A stretch of 64,000 bases of DNA. It comes from an uncultured Faecalibacterium sp. GTDB taxonomy: Bacteria > Bacillota > Clostridia > Oscillospirales > Ruminococcaceae. This document shows, piece after piece, positions 50,298-60,091 of the stretch. The stretch spans positions 35,447 through 99,446 of the forward strand of contig CALWZL010000005.1 in assembly GCA_944385995.1 (NCBI GenBank), written 5' to 3'. Position 1 is the first letter of the stretch. Every line of letters begins with the position of its first letter. A program made the translations under genes and the position numbers. The notes beneath the pieces are model-generated. The model searched no databases, was not told the DNA's origin, and worked only from the letters and a program-made list of their open reading frames with translations.

Positions 50298-50325
50298 AGT
50301 ATACACACTTTTGCCAGATTGTCAA
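50298..50325 (-). promoter_or_regulatory. Promoter of amino acid ABC operon
   Basis: On the minus strand TTGACA (50325-50320), 16-bp spacer, TATACT (50303-50298). Confidence 0.82.
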
Positions 50326-50483
50326 CCCTTTTTTCGGATAGTTTGACAGGAAAACGGGAAAGAGTCCTTTCAAAAACAAAAAAACAGGGCAGGTTGTTGA
50401 AAATTCACTTTATATATTTAGCCATTCTGACGACTGTTTTGCCTGCCTGCTGACGGAGAGACATACGCGCCCGGCGAAAGCCA

Positions 50484-50522
50484 GGAAAAACAGCAGCAGC
50501 CGGAATTTTTGGCTGCTGCTGT
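50484..50522 (-). terminator. Terminator of RluA-type gene
   Basis: Stem ACAGCAGCAGCC/GGCTGCTGCTGT (50490-50501 with 50511-50522) with a T-run on the minus strand. Confidence 0.82.
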
Positions 50523-50537
50523 TTCATGTGGATGTGA

Positions 50538-51488
50538 TTATTTCAGAGTGCCGTCCAAAATCTGCCCATAGTACCAGGGCCGTGGTGCATGGAAGGTCTT
50601 GCCGCTGAGGTCGGCCAGGACAGACTGGGTGAAAGAGGGAAGCACCAGCTCCCAGGCACAGAGAGCCTGGTATTTGAGACGGAGTTCCCGGTTGGCGGCG
50701 TTGTTGCCGTACTTGCTGTCCCCCAAAATCGGACAGCCGATGCTGGCCATGTGGGCCCGAATCTGATGGGTCCGGCCGGTAACCAGATGCACCTTCAGCA
50801 GAGCCAGCCGGCCGGACACCGCAATGGTCTCGTACTCGGTGCACACTTCTTTGGCGCCGGGCTTTTTCTCGGGCAGAATCTGTACCTTGCCCAGATCGGC
50901 GTCTTTCAGCAGCCAGCCGCCCAACGTTCCCTCAGGAGGAACGGGCCGGCCGAAGGTAACACAAAGATAGGTCTTTTTGATCTTTCGCTCTTTGATGGCT
51001 TCCAGGAGAATCTGTTCGGCCTCAGGGGTCTTGGCGATCAGAACAAGTCCGCTGGTGCCGGTGTCCAGCCGATGGCAGAGGGACGGCTGATAGAGGCTCT
51101 CCTCGCTGTACTCGTTCTGACCGTTCAGATAGAGCAGGGCCCGGTTCAGAAGGGTATCGTTTTCGGGGCCATCGACCGCCAGACCGGCGGGTTTGTTGAC
51201 CACCAAAAGCTGGGGGCCGTTGTAGATGACCTCAGCAGGGCAGCGGGCCTTTTTCCAGGCGGGGCCGGCCTCGTCACGGTTGTCATCCAGCTGGTCATCC
51301 AGAATGAAGAGCTTGATCTCGTCCCCGGCCATGACCCGGGTGGAGAGGGGCTGTTTTTTGCCGTTGAGCTTGATTTTGTTTTCCCGCAGGGCCTTGTTCA
51401 GACGGCCGGGATTGAGGGCGGGATATTGCTGCATCAAATAATGGTCCAGCCGGGTGGGGGCCAGACATTTCACTTTGAGTATCTTCAA
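50538..51488 (-). CDS. RluA-family rRNA/tRNA pseudouridine synthase
   Basis: 316 residues. N-terminal S4-like RNA-binding domain (RLDHYLMQQYPALNPGRLNKALRENKIKLNG) and catalytic domain with the active-site Asp in CHRLDTGTSGLVL; RTHQIRAHMASIG follows. Start is TTG 51488: the ribosome site GGAGGAA is 5 bp upstream and no ATG is near. Isomerises a uridine in rRNA or tRNA; exact site unknown. Confidence 0.92.
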   Translation of the reverse strand: MKILKVKCLAPTRLDHYLMQQYPALNPGRLNKALRENKIKLNGKKQPLSTRVMAGDEIKLFILDDQLDDNRDEAGPAWKKARCPAEVIYNGPQLLVVNKPAGLAVDGPENDTLLNRALLYLNGQNEYSEESLYQPSLCHRLDTGTSGLVLIAKTPEAEQILLEAIKERKIKKTYLCVTFGRPVPPEGTLGGWLLKDADLGKVQILPEKKPGAKEVCTEYETIAVSGRLALLKVHLVTGRTHQIRAHMASIGCPILGDSKYGNNAANRELRLKYQALCAWELVLPSFTQSVLADLSGKTFHAPRPWYYGQILDGTLK

Positions 51489-51531
51489 GAAAATTCCTCC
51501 GTAGCATGGTACAATCAATGATTACGGCATC

Positions 51532-51561
51532 ATTGTAGCCGATGGAGACGCGTTCTGTCAA
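51532..51561 (-). promoter_or_regulatory. Promoter of RluA-type gene
   Basis: On the minus strand TTGACA (51561-51556), 18-bp spacer, TACAAT (51537-51532). It overlaps the 3' end of the helicase gene. Confidence 0.78.
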
Positions 51562-54089
51562 GGCTCTGCACGCCAGAAATCCGCGAGAGCCCGCCGGAGG
51601 GCGTCGGTCCCGGACAGATACTGCATATGACTCCAATGCCGCGGAAAGAGTTTCCGGTAGCCCTCCTGGGTAAACCGGTCGTCCAGCAACAGGACGACGC
51701 CGCGGTCGGCTTCGGTGCGGATGACCCGCCCGGCAGCCTGTAAGACTTTGTTCATCCCCGGAAAGCGATAGGCATAGTCAAACCCGCAGCCGTCCTTTTC
51801 CTCAAAATAGCGGCGCAGCATTTCCTGCCGTGGACTGACCTGGGGCAGCCCCACCCCGACGATGGCACAGCCAATCAACCGGCTGCCCACCAGATCGACG
51901 CCTTCCCCAAAAACGCCTCCCAGAACGCCGAAGCCCAGCAAGGTAGCGGACGGGTCAGGAGAAAACCGCTCCAAAAAAGCGGCCCGCCCGGCATCGTCCA
52001 GACCGCTCTCCTGGGCAATGGTCTGGATTTGGGGATAGCGGGCTTTGAAGTCTGCATACACCTGCCGCAGATAGGCATAGCTGGGGAAGAAGGCCAGATA
52101 GTTGCCCACCTTGCCGGCGGCCAGAGCCGCCAAGGCGTCCGAGATGGGCTGGATGCTGGCTTCCCGCTGCCGGTAGCGGGTAGAGATGCCGGGCAGGCAG
52201 TAAAGCCCCAGATGCTGGTGCGGAAAAGGACTTTCCAGGGCCACCGCCCGGGCCCCGCCGCAGCCCAGGACGTTTTTATAGTAGCCGGGAGGAATCAGGG
52301 TGGCACTGAACAGAACCGATGTCCGTCCACAGGCCAAGCGCTCGTTCACAAAGGCGGAGGGGTCCAGACAGAGCAGGCGGATGGTCAAATCGCTGCCGTG
52401 TGCAGTGAGCTGGGTGACATAATGATCGTCGTAGCGCTCAGCGGTGCGAAGCAGATCGTGGAGGCCGAAAGAAAGGTCCAGCAAAGTCTCGTGCGCAGGG
52501 TCCTCGGGGTTGTGCTCCAGCCAATCCTGTATGGCTGGCAGAAGCCCCTGCAAAGGCCGCACCAGTGCAGGGGGAAGCTCTTTGAAAAAGACCGTTCCGT
52601 CCCGCGCATCCAGAGGTTCCGGCAAGACAGGAGCAGGAGAGACGGCTTTTGTCTCGACGGCAGCAGGTGGATCCCAAAAGCCCAGCTGTTGAACCTGGGG
52701 CGGCATCGTTTCTGTTTCGGTGGGGGAAGTGCCGGTCTGACGGCGGGGCGCAAGCGCCTCACAGGCCCGCCGGAGCGCCAGCAATTCTTTGTCCGCCCGG
52801 ACAAGGCAGCGCTTGAGAGGATGTTTCCCCTTGAGGAGAGCCCGCTTGGCCTCGGTGATATCGCTCTTGGCAAAGGAGGCCGAGTACATTTCGCGGGCCC
52901 GGTCAGGGAGATTGTGGGCCTCGTCGATCAGGAAAATCCAATCTCCCTTCAGTTCAAAGAACCGCCGCAAATGGACGGTGGGATCGAACAGATAGTTATA
53001 GTCCCCGATGATGAGGTCACACCAGTCGCTCAGATCCAGCCCCAGTTCAAAGGGACAGATGGTATGCTGACGGGCAGCCGCTTCGATGGCAGGACGGTCC
53101 AGCTGGCCCCTGCCGTCCAGCAGGGCAGCCAGGGCTGTTTTGAGGCGGTCGTAGTAGCCCTTGGCAAAGGGACAGATTTCAGGTAGACAAACCGGCCGGC
53201 CAGCCTCGTTTTTGCACAGACAGACCTTTTCCTTGGCGGTCAGGGTTACCGACCGAAAAGACAGCCCCGGATTGGCCTGGCGCAGCAGGGAAACAGCAGA
53301 TTCTGCGGCGGTTCGGGCAGTGGCTCTGGCTGTAAAGTAGAATAACTTTTCACCGCTTCCTTCCCCCATGGCCTTCATGGCGGGGAACAGTGCGCTCATG
53401 GTTTTGCCGGTGCCTGTGGGGGCCTGACAGAACAGACGAAAACCGCCTTTTCCGGCCTCCCGGCCGGTCCGGCAGGCACGATACACCTCTCCGGCCAGGG
53501 CCCGCTGTCCCGGCCGGTAGCGCTCATAAGGGAAGCTGAGAGCTGTCAAACTGTCATGCCGCCTGGCATCCCATTCCAGTTGACGGTGGGCCCAGGGGGC
53601 ATACTGGTTCAGCAGTCCGACAAGGAAATCTTCCAGTGCATCGCGCTGAAAATGACGTGTAAAGTAGATGATCTTGTCATCATCAATCTGGTAATAGGTC
53701 AGCCGTACCGCGATGGAATCCAGGCGGTTCTGGGCTGCATAGATGGCAGCGTATACCATTCCTTGAGCCCAGTGGCAGAAATTGAGGTCTTCGGTGATTT
53801 CGGGCAGAGGAACGCCGGTGGTTTTGATCTCATCGATGACGGTCTGCCCTGCATCACCCGCAAAGATGCCGTCGGCCCGGCCCTCGATGGTATAGCGGAT
53901 GCCCTCGACTTCCCGTGTCTCTGAGAGGAACACTTCGGGGCGATAGCTGTCGCCCGCCTGCTTTTGAAGCCGACGGTGAATGCGGGCGCCCTCGATGGCC
54001 CGGTCGAATCCGGCAAAGCGGCTATCGATGTCGCCGGTCTGGAGCAGAAACTCCACCAGCTGGCGGACGGCCAGACGTACCTGCTGCAT
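51558..54089 (-). CDS. XPD/DinG-like Fe-S helicase with Cas4-like N-terminal nuclease region
   Basis: 843 residues. The first ~180 residues resemble a PD-(D/E)XK (Cas4-like) domain: EGRADGIFAG and VIDEIKTT give the Asp and Glu-x-Lys. Then helicase motif I APTGTGKT, an iron-sulfur four-Cys set (CLCKNEAGRPVCLPEICPF...), DEAH motif LIDEAHNLPDRAR, motif III VLFSATL, and the final motif VLQAAGRVIRTEADRG. Architecture matches clostridial DNA repair helicases. GAGGTG before ATG 54089. Its end overlaps the promoter of the next gene. Confidence 0.9.
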   Translation of the reverse strand: MQQVRLAVRQLVEFLLQTGDIDSRFAGFDRAIEGARIHRRLQKQAGDSYRPEVFLSETREVEGIRYTIEGRADGIFAGDAGQTVIDEIKTTGVPLPEITEDLNFCHWAQGMVYAAIYAAQNRLDSIAVRLTYYQIDDDKIIYFTRHFQRDALEDFLVGLLNQYAPWAHRQLEWDARRHDSLTALSFPYERYRPGQRALAGEVYRACRTGREAGKGGFRLFCQAPTGTGKTMSALFPAMKAMGEGSGEKLFYFTARATARTAAESAVSLLRQANPGLSFRSVTLTAKEKVCLCKNEAGRPVCLPEICPFAKGYYDRLKTALAALLDGRGQLDRPAIEAAARQHTICPFELGLDLSDWCDLIIGDYNYLFDPTVHLRRFFELKGDWIFLIDEAHNLPDRAREMYSASFAKSDITEAKRALLKGKHPLKRCLVRADKELLALRRACEALAPRRQTGTSPTETETMPPQVQQLGFWDPPAAVETKAVSPAPVLPEPLDARDGTVFFKELPPALVRPLQGLLPAIQDWLEHNPEDPAHETLLDLSFGLHDLLRTAERYDDHYVTQLTAHGSDLTIRLLCLDPSAFVNERLACGRTSVLFSATLIPPGYYKNVLGCGGARAVALESPFPHQHLGLYCLPGISTRYRQREASIQPISDALAALAAGKVGNYLAFFPSYAYLRQVYADFKARYPQIQTIAQESGLDDAGRAAFLERFSPDPSATLLGFGVLGGVFGEGVDLVGSRLIGCAIVGVGLPQVSPRQEMLRRYFEEKDGCGFDYAYRFPGMNKVLQAAGRVIRTEADRGVVLLLDDRFTQEGYRKLFPRHWSHMQYLSGTDALRRALADFWRAEP

Positions 54090-54174
54090 GGTTTCACCTC
54101 AAATGTTTCCGTTTCACAATCTGTCCGGGCTGTGTGCCGATCCCGGAATCAAGCCGGGAAAAATCAGGAGTCTA

Positions 54175-55275
54175 TCAGGTCTCGTTTTGGGGCTGGATCT
54201 GCTCCAGACCCAGCACGCGGGCACAGTCGCGGGTAATCTGTTCCACCGTGTCAAAATCCACGGCGGCCCGGTAATAGCTTTCCAGTTCATCGTGGCAGCT
54301 CTTGGCGCTGGCCATCAGGGCGGTGGCCTGCTGAATCAGTTCCTGGGCGGCCCGGGAGTTGAACCGGAGCCGTGCCCGGAAGCCGGACAGGTTGCTCCGG
54401 TCCAGAAAACGGGTGCAGCGAACCGCCTGCTGGCCGGGCAGTGCTGCCGGATGCCAGCTGTTGTCGGTGATGAAGGCCAGCCGCAGGGAAGGAATCAGGA
54501 TATGGTCAATTTTGTCTTCGGGGTGGAGAGCGCAGGGGCAGGTGATGATGTCATACCCGCGGGCCAGCGCCTCGGCGTGAATCTGCTCCATCAGGAAGCG
54601 GGACGCCGCGCCGTACTCATCCCGAAAGACGATATAGCGGTCGGCCAGAGACCGGATGGTGTCGGTGTAGAAGATGGGCCCCTGGGGGGTGATGGCCGAG
54701 AGAAGCCGAATCTGTTCGCTTCCGGTGCCGCCCTTGCGGGGAAGAAGCCGGGCAGACAGACGCTTGACATACCGGCGGGCCTTCTCAAAGTCGGTACTGC
54801 ATGCCTCGGCCCGGCGGCTGTCCAGGAGCAGACTGCCGGCCGATGCAATATACCGGGCAGCCCGGCTCCGCAGAGAGGCGTTCCGGGCGAAGAGAGCCTG
54901 GATTTCCTCCCGATGGGGATGCAGTGCCTCCACCGACAAGGTGTGGTAGAGACTCACCACTACCTCATCGGCGCCGGGTGCCAGTGGTTCCATGGTGTGG
55001 GGGGCTGTGGCATCCACAATGGCGGCTTTTCGGTCACAAAAGACGACACCGTCCAGACTGTCAGGGTCACTGGAACAGTGAATCCGCTGGACAGGGCCGG
55101 ACGAAAGCCGGGCCAGCTGTTTCATCATGGTGGACTTGCCGCAGCCGGGCCCGCTCTTGATGAGATAGAGCTGCATCCCGGGTTCCTGACCGAGTTCCTG
55201 AAAATACCCATGGAACCCGGCCGGTGTGGTGGTGCCAAGAAAGAAATCGACGGATTGCGGACATTTTGCATCCAT
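54175..55275 (-). CDS. P-loop ATPase (PRK06851-like)
   Basis: 366 residues. Walker A IKSGPGCGKSTMMKQLA near residue 44; FLGTTTPAGFHGYFQEL precedes it. I recall this layout from a family of uncharacterised clostridial/bacilli ATPases, some in sporulating species; the second P-loop of that family is not seen. Many Cys/His and a RFLDRSNLSGFRARLRF segment. GAGGTG before ATG 55275. Function unknown. Confidence 0.75.
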   Translation of the reverse strand: MDAKCPQSVDFFLGTTTPAGFHGYFQELGQEPGMQLYLIKSGPGCGKSTMMKQLARLSSGPVQRIHCSSDPDSLDGVVFCDRKAAIVDATAPHTMEPLAPGADEVVVSLYHTLSVEALHPHREEIQALFARNASLRSRAARYIASAGSLLLDSRRAEACSTDFEKARRYVKRLSARLLPRKGGTGSEQIRLLSAITPQGPIFYTDTIRSLADRYIVFRDEYGAASRFLMEQIHAEALARGYDIITCPCALHPEDKIDHILIPSLRLAFITDNSWHPAALPGQQAVRCTRFLDRSNLSGFRARLRFNSRAAQELIQQATALMASAKSCHDELESYYRAAVDFDTVEQITRDCARVLGLEQIQPQNET

Positions 55276-55345
55276 AATACAACACCTCGCTTTTGGCACA
55301 AGGTATGCAAAAGCGAGGCAGAATGCCACACAGAAGCCCCGCAGA

Positions 55346-55915
55346 TCAGAGATAGGTGTGCTGGCACACTTCGCCGATCTTGTCCCGCAGGGCGACAAAA
55401 TCCCCAAAAGCGGCGGGTTTATTCTGGGGCTGTCGGAGCAGGGCGGCCGGGTGGAATGTTCCCATAAAGGCGACGCCGCCCTTTTCGATGAAAACGCCGT
55501 GCTCCTTGGTGACCGAGAAACCAGGACGGATCATCCGCTGGGCGGCGATGCGGCCCAGACAGACCACAATCTTGGGCCGCAGAATGCGGAATTGTTCCCG
55601 CAGCCAGGGCATGCAGGCCTCGCTCTCGTCGGGCAAAGGGTCCCGGTTCTGGGGCGGACGGCATTTGACAATGTTGGCGATATAACAGTTTTTGGTGCGG
55701 TCCAGGTCGATGGCGAACAGATATTTGTCCAGCAGCTGGCCGCTGCGGCCTACAAAGGGCAGGCCCTGCTCATCTTCGCTCTGGCCGGGTCCCTCGCCCA
55801 CAAACAGGACCTCGGCGTTTTCCACCCCCTGTCCAAAGACCACATGCTGGCGGGTTTGGCACAGGGGACAGCGGGTGCAGGTCAGGCAGTGGGCCTGCAG
55901 GGTGGAAAGATCCAT
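55346..55915 (-). CDS. Family 4 (Fe-S) uracil-DNA glycosylase
   Basis: 189 residues. N-terminal Cys set CLTCTRCPLC and a later Cys in CRPPQNRDPLPDESEAC bind a [4Fe-4S] cluster; motif A GEGPGQSEDEQGLPFVGRSGQLLD and motif B HPAALLRQP are those of thermophile-type UDG also found in many Firmicutes. Removes uracil from DNA in base-excision repair. ATG 55915 with GAGAGG 12 bp upstream. Confidence 0.92.
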   Translation of the reverse strand: MDLSTLQAHCLTCTRCPLCQTRQHVVFGQGVENAEVLFVGEGPGQSEDEQGLPFVGRSGQLLDKYLFAIDLDRTKNCYIANIVKCRPPQNRDPLPDESEACMPWLREQFRILRPKIVVCLGRIAAQRMIRPGFSVTKEHGVFIEKGGVAFMGTFHPAALLRQPQNKPAAFGDFVALRDKIGEVCQHTYL

Positions 55916-56072
55916 AGAACACGCTTCCTCTCCGTTGAGTTTCTGGATACTACTATAACACAAAAACAAAGGTTTGTCCTGAAAAGTTTTACGCCGGATG
56001 CCTCTGTACAGCCTTCCGCCGGCTGTGGTACAATACAGCCAGCCCAAAACAATAAAAAGGGGGATGAACCGA

Positions 56073-56852
56073 GTGAAATTTCATACCTTTGGGGACGAGC
56101 ATCTGCCCCACATACTGATGATTCACGGCGGCGGAAATGCGTGGTGGAATTACCTGCGGCAGGCCCGGGCCTTATCGCCCCGCTACCATGTAATTCTCCC
56201 CACCCTGGACGGCCACGGGGAGGAGTTCGCCACGCCATATGTCTCCACCGAGAAAACCGCCGACCAGATTCTGGGGTATATAGACAATCATTGCGGCGGG
56301 CATTTATTTGCCCTGTGCGGTGTGTCTCTGGGCGGCCAGATTGTGATAGAGCTTCTGTCCCGCAGGGCTGATCTGGCTCAAAAGGCCATCATCGACGGCA
56401 GTCTTTGCATCCCGCAGCCGGCCCTGGGACGGTTTTGTAGTGCATCGGTGCGCCTGTTTGGACGGTGGATGTTCAGCGAGCGGGCCTGCCGCTGGCAACT
56501 TGCCCTGATGCCCAGAATGCTGCCGGAGAAAATGTGTTATCCCGAGGAAATCCAGGTTCACTACATGGAGGATATGCCCCGCCTGCCGATGGAAACCCTC
56601 TATATCATGTACCGCACCTATATGATGCGCTACCGGCTCAAGGACAGCATCCGGAACACCCGGGCCGAGGTTATGTACTGGTATGGTGAAAAGGAAATGA
56701 AGTGCGTCAAACGGTCAGCGCAGCTGTTCCAGTCCATGGTACCGTCCTGCACCATCCGGGAGGCCAAGGGATATGGTCATGGGTATTTGTCGGTGTACCT
56801 GCCGGATGAGTGGCTCCAGGTGGCGCTTCCGTTTCTGGAAGGGAAAGATTGA
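56073..56852 (+). CDS. Alpha/beta hydrolase
   Basis: 259 residues. Oxyanion motif HGGGNAWW, nucleophile elbow GVSLGG (Ser), and catalytic His in GYGHGY; WYGEKEMKCV holds the usual Asp/Glu position. Start taken as GTG 56073, 9 bp after GGGGG; an in-frame ATG at 56064 directly touches the purine tract. Substrate unknown. A TACAAT at 56029-56034 may be its -10. Confidence 0.85.
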   Translation: MKFHTFGDEHLPHILMIHGGGNAWWNYLRQARALSPRYHVILPTLDGHGEEFATPYVSTEKTADQILGYIDNHCGGHLFALCGVSLGGQIVIELLSRRADLAQKAIIDGSLCIPQPALGRFCSASVRLFGRWMFSERACRWQLALMPRMLPEKMCYPEEIQVHYMEDMPRLPMETLYIMYRTYMMRYRLKDSIRNTRAEVMYWYGEKEMKCVKRSAQLFQSMVPSCTIREAKGYGHGYLSVYLPDEWLQVALPFLEGKD

Positions 56853-56932
56853 AGGCCTGGCAAAGCCCTCAAGGTGTGCTCCAAAGGCCGGAGAAAGCCG
56901 CCATTGTTTAGACAAAAGTTGGATTTGATGTA

Positions 56933-56961
56933 TTGACCTGTGCACCAAATCCGTGCATAAT
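56933..56961 (+). promoter_or_regulatory. Promoter of AI-2E-type gene
   Basis: TTGACC (56933-56938), 17-bp spacer, CATAAT (56956-56961). Confidence 0.75.
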
Positions 56962-57047
56962 GGAAGAAAACCGGCGCGCAGCGGCCAGCTGCAAAGGTTG
57001 CAGCGGCACAAGAACACCCTTCTACGAGAAAGATCAGGAGGAATGGG

Positions 57048-58244
57048 ATGGAAAAACAGAAACAACGCTTTGCGGCAGTCCTTGTCTTTGGAGGCATTGC
57101 CTTTTACTTTGGACTGACCCATTTCAATACAGTGGTCCGCTGGATTTTGGGATTGCTGGGACTGTGCACGCCGGCTCTGGTGGGCGGTGTCATTGCATTC
57201 CTGCTCAATGTGCCGATGTGCGGTATTGAAAATCTGCTGAAAAAGCTCTTTTACCGCCAGAACCCCCAAAAAGCGGGCAAACTCCTGCGGATTCTCAGTC
57301 TGCTCTTGACGTTTGTTTGCATCGTGGTGGTGGTAGCCCTGGTGGTGCTGATGCTGGTCCCCGAGCTGCAAAAGTCTATTTCCAGCGTGATTGTTCAGGT
57401 TCAGAAGCATCTGCCCGGTGCCATTGATTATCTCTACAGCCTGGGCATTGATACCACGATGCTGGAGCAGCAGTTGGCCGCGATTGACCTGAAGGAACTG
57501 GCAGGGCAGATGATCAACGGTGCCACCAGCATGGTGGGAACGGTGGTCGGCGCGGTATCCGCCACCATTTCGGTGGTAGGCACAGCCCTGTTCTCGCTGG
57601 TCATCGCCCTGTATATCCTGATCGACAAGGAAAACCTCTCCCGCCAGAGCAAAAAACTGCTCTATGCCTTTGTCAAGCAGCCTGTGGCCGACAAGATCTA
57701 CCATGTGGGCATTCTGGTTCGGGAGGTCTTCGGCAAGTTTTTGTCGGGCCAGTCCATCGAGGCCGTGGTGCTGGGTGTTCTGATGTTTGTGGCCCTATCT
57801 CTGTTCCGAATTCCCTATGCCAGCCTGATTGCCGTCCTGACAGCAGTTTGTGCCTTTATCCCGTATATCGGCGCCTTTATTTCCTGTGGAATCGGCGTGG
57901 CTCTGATTCTGCTGGTCAACCCCCTGCAGGCCATTCTCTGCCTGGTCGTGTACCAGGTGGTTCAGTTCATCGAGAATCAGTTCATCTACCCCCGCGTGGT
58001 GGGCAGCTCGGTGGGTCTGGAACCCCTGTGGACGGTGATTGCGGTTTTGGTGGGCGGCGAGGCCTTCGGCATTCTGGGCATGATTTTCTTCATTCCGGTG
58101 ATGGCAGTGGTCTATACCCTCCTGAAAGAGACGGTCAACGGCCGGATTGAACGCCAGAAAGCCGCCCGGCAGGCGGAAACCATGGATGAGATTCTGGAAG
58201 AAACCATCCAGGCCATGGACGATGCAGACGAGCAGGAACCATAA
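57048..58244 (+). CDS. AI-2E-family (YdiK/PerM) membrane transporter
   Basis: 398 residues with eight hydrophobic segments: an N-terminal pair, a long loop region (ELQKSISSVIVQVQKHLPG), and a C-terminal bundle containing PYIGAFISCGIG and the family motif IENQFIYPRVVGSSVGLEPLWTVIAVLVGG. Members include putative autoinducer-2 exporters and Na+/H+ antiporters; the name does not prove quorum sensing. AGGAGG at 57036-57041. Confidence 0.93.
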   Translation: MEKQKQRFAAVLVFGGIAFYFGLTHFNTVVRWILGLLGLCTPALVGGVIAFLLNVPMCGIENLLKKLFYRQNPQKAGKLLRILSLLLTFVCIVVVVALVVLMLVPELQKSISSVIVQVQKHLPGAIDYLYSLGIDTTMLEQQLAAIDLKELAGQMINGATSMVGTVVGAVSATISVVGTALFSLVIALYILIDKENLSRQSKKLLYAFVKQPVADKIYHVGILVREVFGKFLSGQSIEAVVLGVLMFVALSLFRIPYASLIAVLTAVCAFIPYIGAFISCGIGVALILLVNPLQAILCLVVYQVVQFIENQFIYPRVVGSSVGLEPLWTVIAVLVGGEAFGILGMIFFIPVMAVVYTLLKETVNGRIERQKAARQAETMDEILEETIQAMDDADEQEP

Positions 58245-58260
58245 CCCCCTGCTTCCAAAT

Positions 58261-58303
58261 AAAAACCGTGCTGCTGACCCGAGAGTCGACGGCACGGTTT
58301 TTC
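58261..58303. terminator. Bidirectional terminator
   Basis: AAAAACCGTGC (58261-58271) pairs with GCACGGTTTTT (58292-58302); serves the AI-2E-type gene (+) and the HD hydrolase gene (-). Confidence 0.87.
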
Positions 58304-58318
58304 TGTTTGGATGAAAAA

Positions 58319-58891
58319 TCAGAGATTGCCTTTCAGTCCGATTTCCTCGGCGTGCGCTTTCATGCCCGCAATGGTTTCACGGATTACGTCGTCCAGAGGC
58401 TGGCCCAGCATCTCGCAGCCGCTGCGAATCACATCCCGGTTGACCCCGGCGGCGAATGCCTTGTCCTTGAACTTCTTTTTAATCGATTTGACTTCCAGGT
58501 CCAGAATGCTTTTGGAGGGGCGAACCAGGCAGGCCGCATGGATGAGTCCGGTCAGTTCGTCGATGGTGTAGAGGGTTTTCTCCATCGGGGATTCGGGCTT
58601 GGTGTCGGTGCAGATGCCGTAGCCGTGGCAGAGCATGGCGCGGATGTACAGCGGGTCGATGCCCTTGTCCTCCATGATCTGCCGGGCCTTGCGGCAATGT
58701 TCCTCGGGAAACTTCTCATAGTCCAGATCGTGCAGCAAACCGGCCACCCACCAGACTTCCGGGTCCTCCCCGGCGAGACCGGCAAAGTGTTCCATGGCGG
58801 CAGCCACCGACAGGGCGTGCTTTTGAAGGGCGGGTGTCTCGGTGTAAGCCGTCAGCAGGTTCCAGGCATCTTCTTTGGATAATTTGTTCAT
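58319..58891 (-). CDS. HD-domain hydrolase
   Basis: 190 residues. HALSVAAAMEHFAG and the metal-binding HD pair in AGLLHDLDYEKFPEEH; a further conserved His in MLCHGYG. Resembles small HDIG-type phosphohydrolases acting on nucleotides. Nothing in context specifies the substrate. Confidence 0.86.
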   Translation of the reverse strand: MNKLSKEDAWNLLTAYTETPALQKHALSVAAAMEHFAGLAGEDPEVWWVAGLLHDLDYEKFPEEHCRKARQIMEDKGIDPLYIRAMLCHGYGICTDTKPESPMEKTLYTIDELTGLIHAACLVRPSKSILDLEVKSIKKKFKDKAFAAGVNRDVIRSGCEMLGQPLDDVIRETIAGMKAHAEEIGLKGNL

Positions 58892-58909
58892 GGTGCAAAC
58901 CTCCCAAAA

Positions 58910-59248
58910 TCAAGTTGTGATTGATACAAAAAAGTTCTGGACCAAAACCATGTACAGAACCGTTCCAGCCGCGATGCTGAGGAGGGTGTTTTTTCGCCAC
59001 TTGTGCAGTACCACGATGAATGCAATGGCGATCAGTTCCGGCAGACCGTGCCAGGCAGTGAACACCGCGTCCTTGAGGCAGTAGACCACCAGCAGACCGA
59101 TGACCGCATAGGGCAGGACGGTCCCCAGATAGGTGACAGGGGCGGGCGGCGTTTTTCCCTCGGGAAAGATCAGGAAGGGAAGAAAGCGTGTCAGCATGGT
59201 GGCCAGAACCACCGCCAAAATGGTGAGGATGCTTTGGGTGGTGGTCAT
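58910..59248 (-). CDS. azlD: Branched-chain amino acid transport protein AzlD
   Basis: 112 residues, four hydrophobic segments; [11 protein letters not shown] and [18 protein letters not shown] match AzlD. ATG 59248 overlaps the azlC stop (59245-59248). Confidence 0.92.
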   Translation of the reverse strand: MTTTQSILTILAVVLATMLTRFLPFLIFPEGKTPPAPVTYLGTVLPYAVIGLLVVYCLKDAVFTAWHGLPELIAIAFIVVLHKWRKNTLLSIAAGTVLYMVLVQNFFVSITT

Positions 59249-59937
59249 TGATTGGCCTCCTGTTCCAGTTTGCGCCGTCCCAGCAAAAAGCTCAGGACGA
59301 TCAGAGCCATGGACGGAACAATGAATTGACTGCTCCCGAAAACCACCAGACAGAGCAGGGAACAGCCCAGCCCGGCCAGGGCAGGCCGGTGATCTTTGGA
59401 TTCTTCCCACTGATTGATGAACATGACCACAAAGAGAGCCGTCATCACAAACTCGATGCCGGTGGTGTCAAAGTGGATGAAATAGCCCAGCAGAGCCCCC
59501 AAGGTGGCGCCGGTCACCCAGTAAATGTGATTCAGCAAAGTGACAAAGAACATGAACCATCCTTTGTCCACGTCCGGCGGCGGGGTGACGGTGCAGTTGA
59601 TGGAAAAAGACTCGTCGCACATGCCGAAGATGAGATACAGCTTTTTCCAGCCGGTGCCGCGGTATTTCTGCAGCATGGACAGGCCGTAGAACAGATGCCG
59701 GGCGTTGACCATCAGAGCCAATAAAAAGGCGTGCAGAGGATGGAAAGCCGACAATAACAATTCTACCGTGACAAACTCCATCGAACCCGCAAAGATAAAC
59801 AGACTGGTGCACAGCGGATAGACAAACGAAAATCCCTTGCTCCGCATCAGAAAGCCGTAGGAAATGCCCAAAAACAAAAAGCCGACGCAGATCGGCAGCG
59901 TGTAGGGAAAAGCAGCTTTCAGTGCCTTGCGTTTCAT
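59245..59937 (-). CDS. azlC: Branched-chain amino acid exporter AzlC
   Basis: 230 residues, six or seven hydrophobic segments. [21 protein letters not shown] at the start and [13 protein letters not shown] with [10 protein letters not shown] are typical AzlC motifs. ATG 59937 with AAAGAAGG upstream. Forms an efflux unit with AzlD. Confidence 0.94.
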   Translation of the reverse strand: MKRKALKAAFPYTLPICVGFLFLGISYGFLMRSKGFSFVYPLCTSLFIFAGSMEFVTVELLLSAFHPLHAFLLALMVNARHLFYGLSMLQKYRGTGWKKLYLIFGMCDESFSINCTVTPPPDVDKGWFMFFVTLLNHIYWVTGATLGALLGYFIHFDTTGIEFVMTALFVVMFINQWEESKDHRPALAGLGCSLLCLVVFGSSQFIVPSMALIVLSFLLGRRKLEQEANQ

Positions 59938-60091
59938 CCATATTCCTTCTTTCCCGTGGGCTCCCGGGAAAGCAGCAGACCCGGGGCGATATTGTTTATT
60001 TTGCAACGATTCCGAAAATCTGTCAAGGGTGCAGCGGCAGGCCGACGGACGAAGGAAGCGGTAAAATTTCATAGAAAATCGGAATTGCATA

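Noticed and set aside
57048-58244. Reading the AI-2E-type protein as proof of quorum sensing
   Set aside because: The family name is historical; no luxS or receptor gene is in the window and many members are ion transporters.
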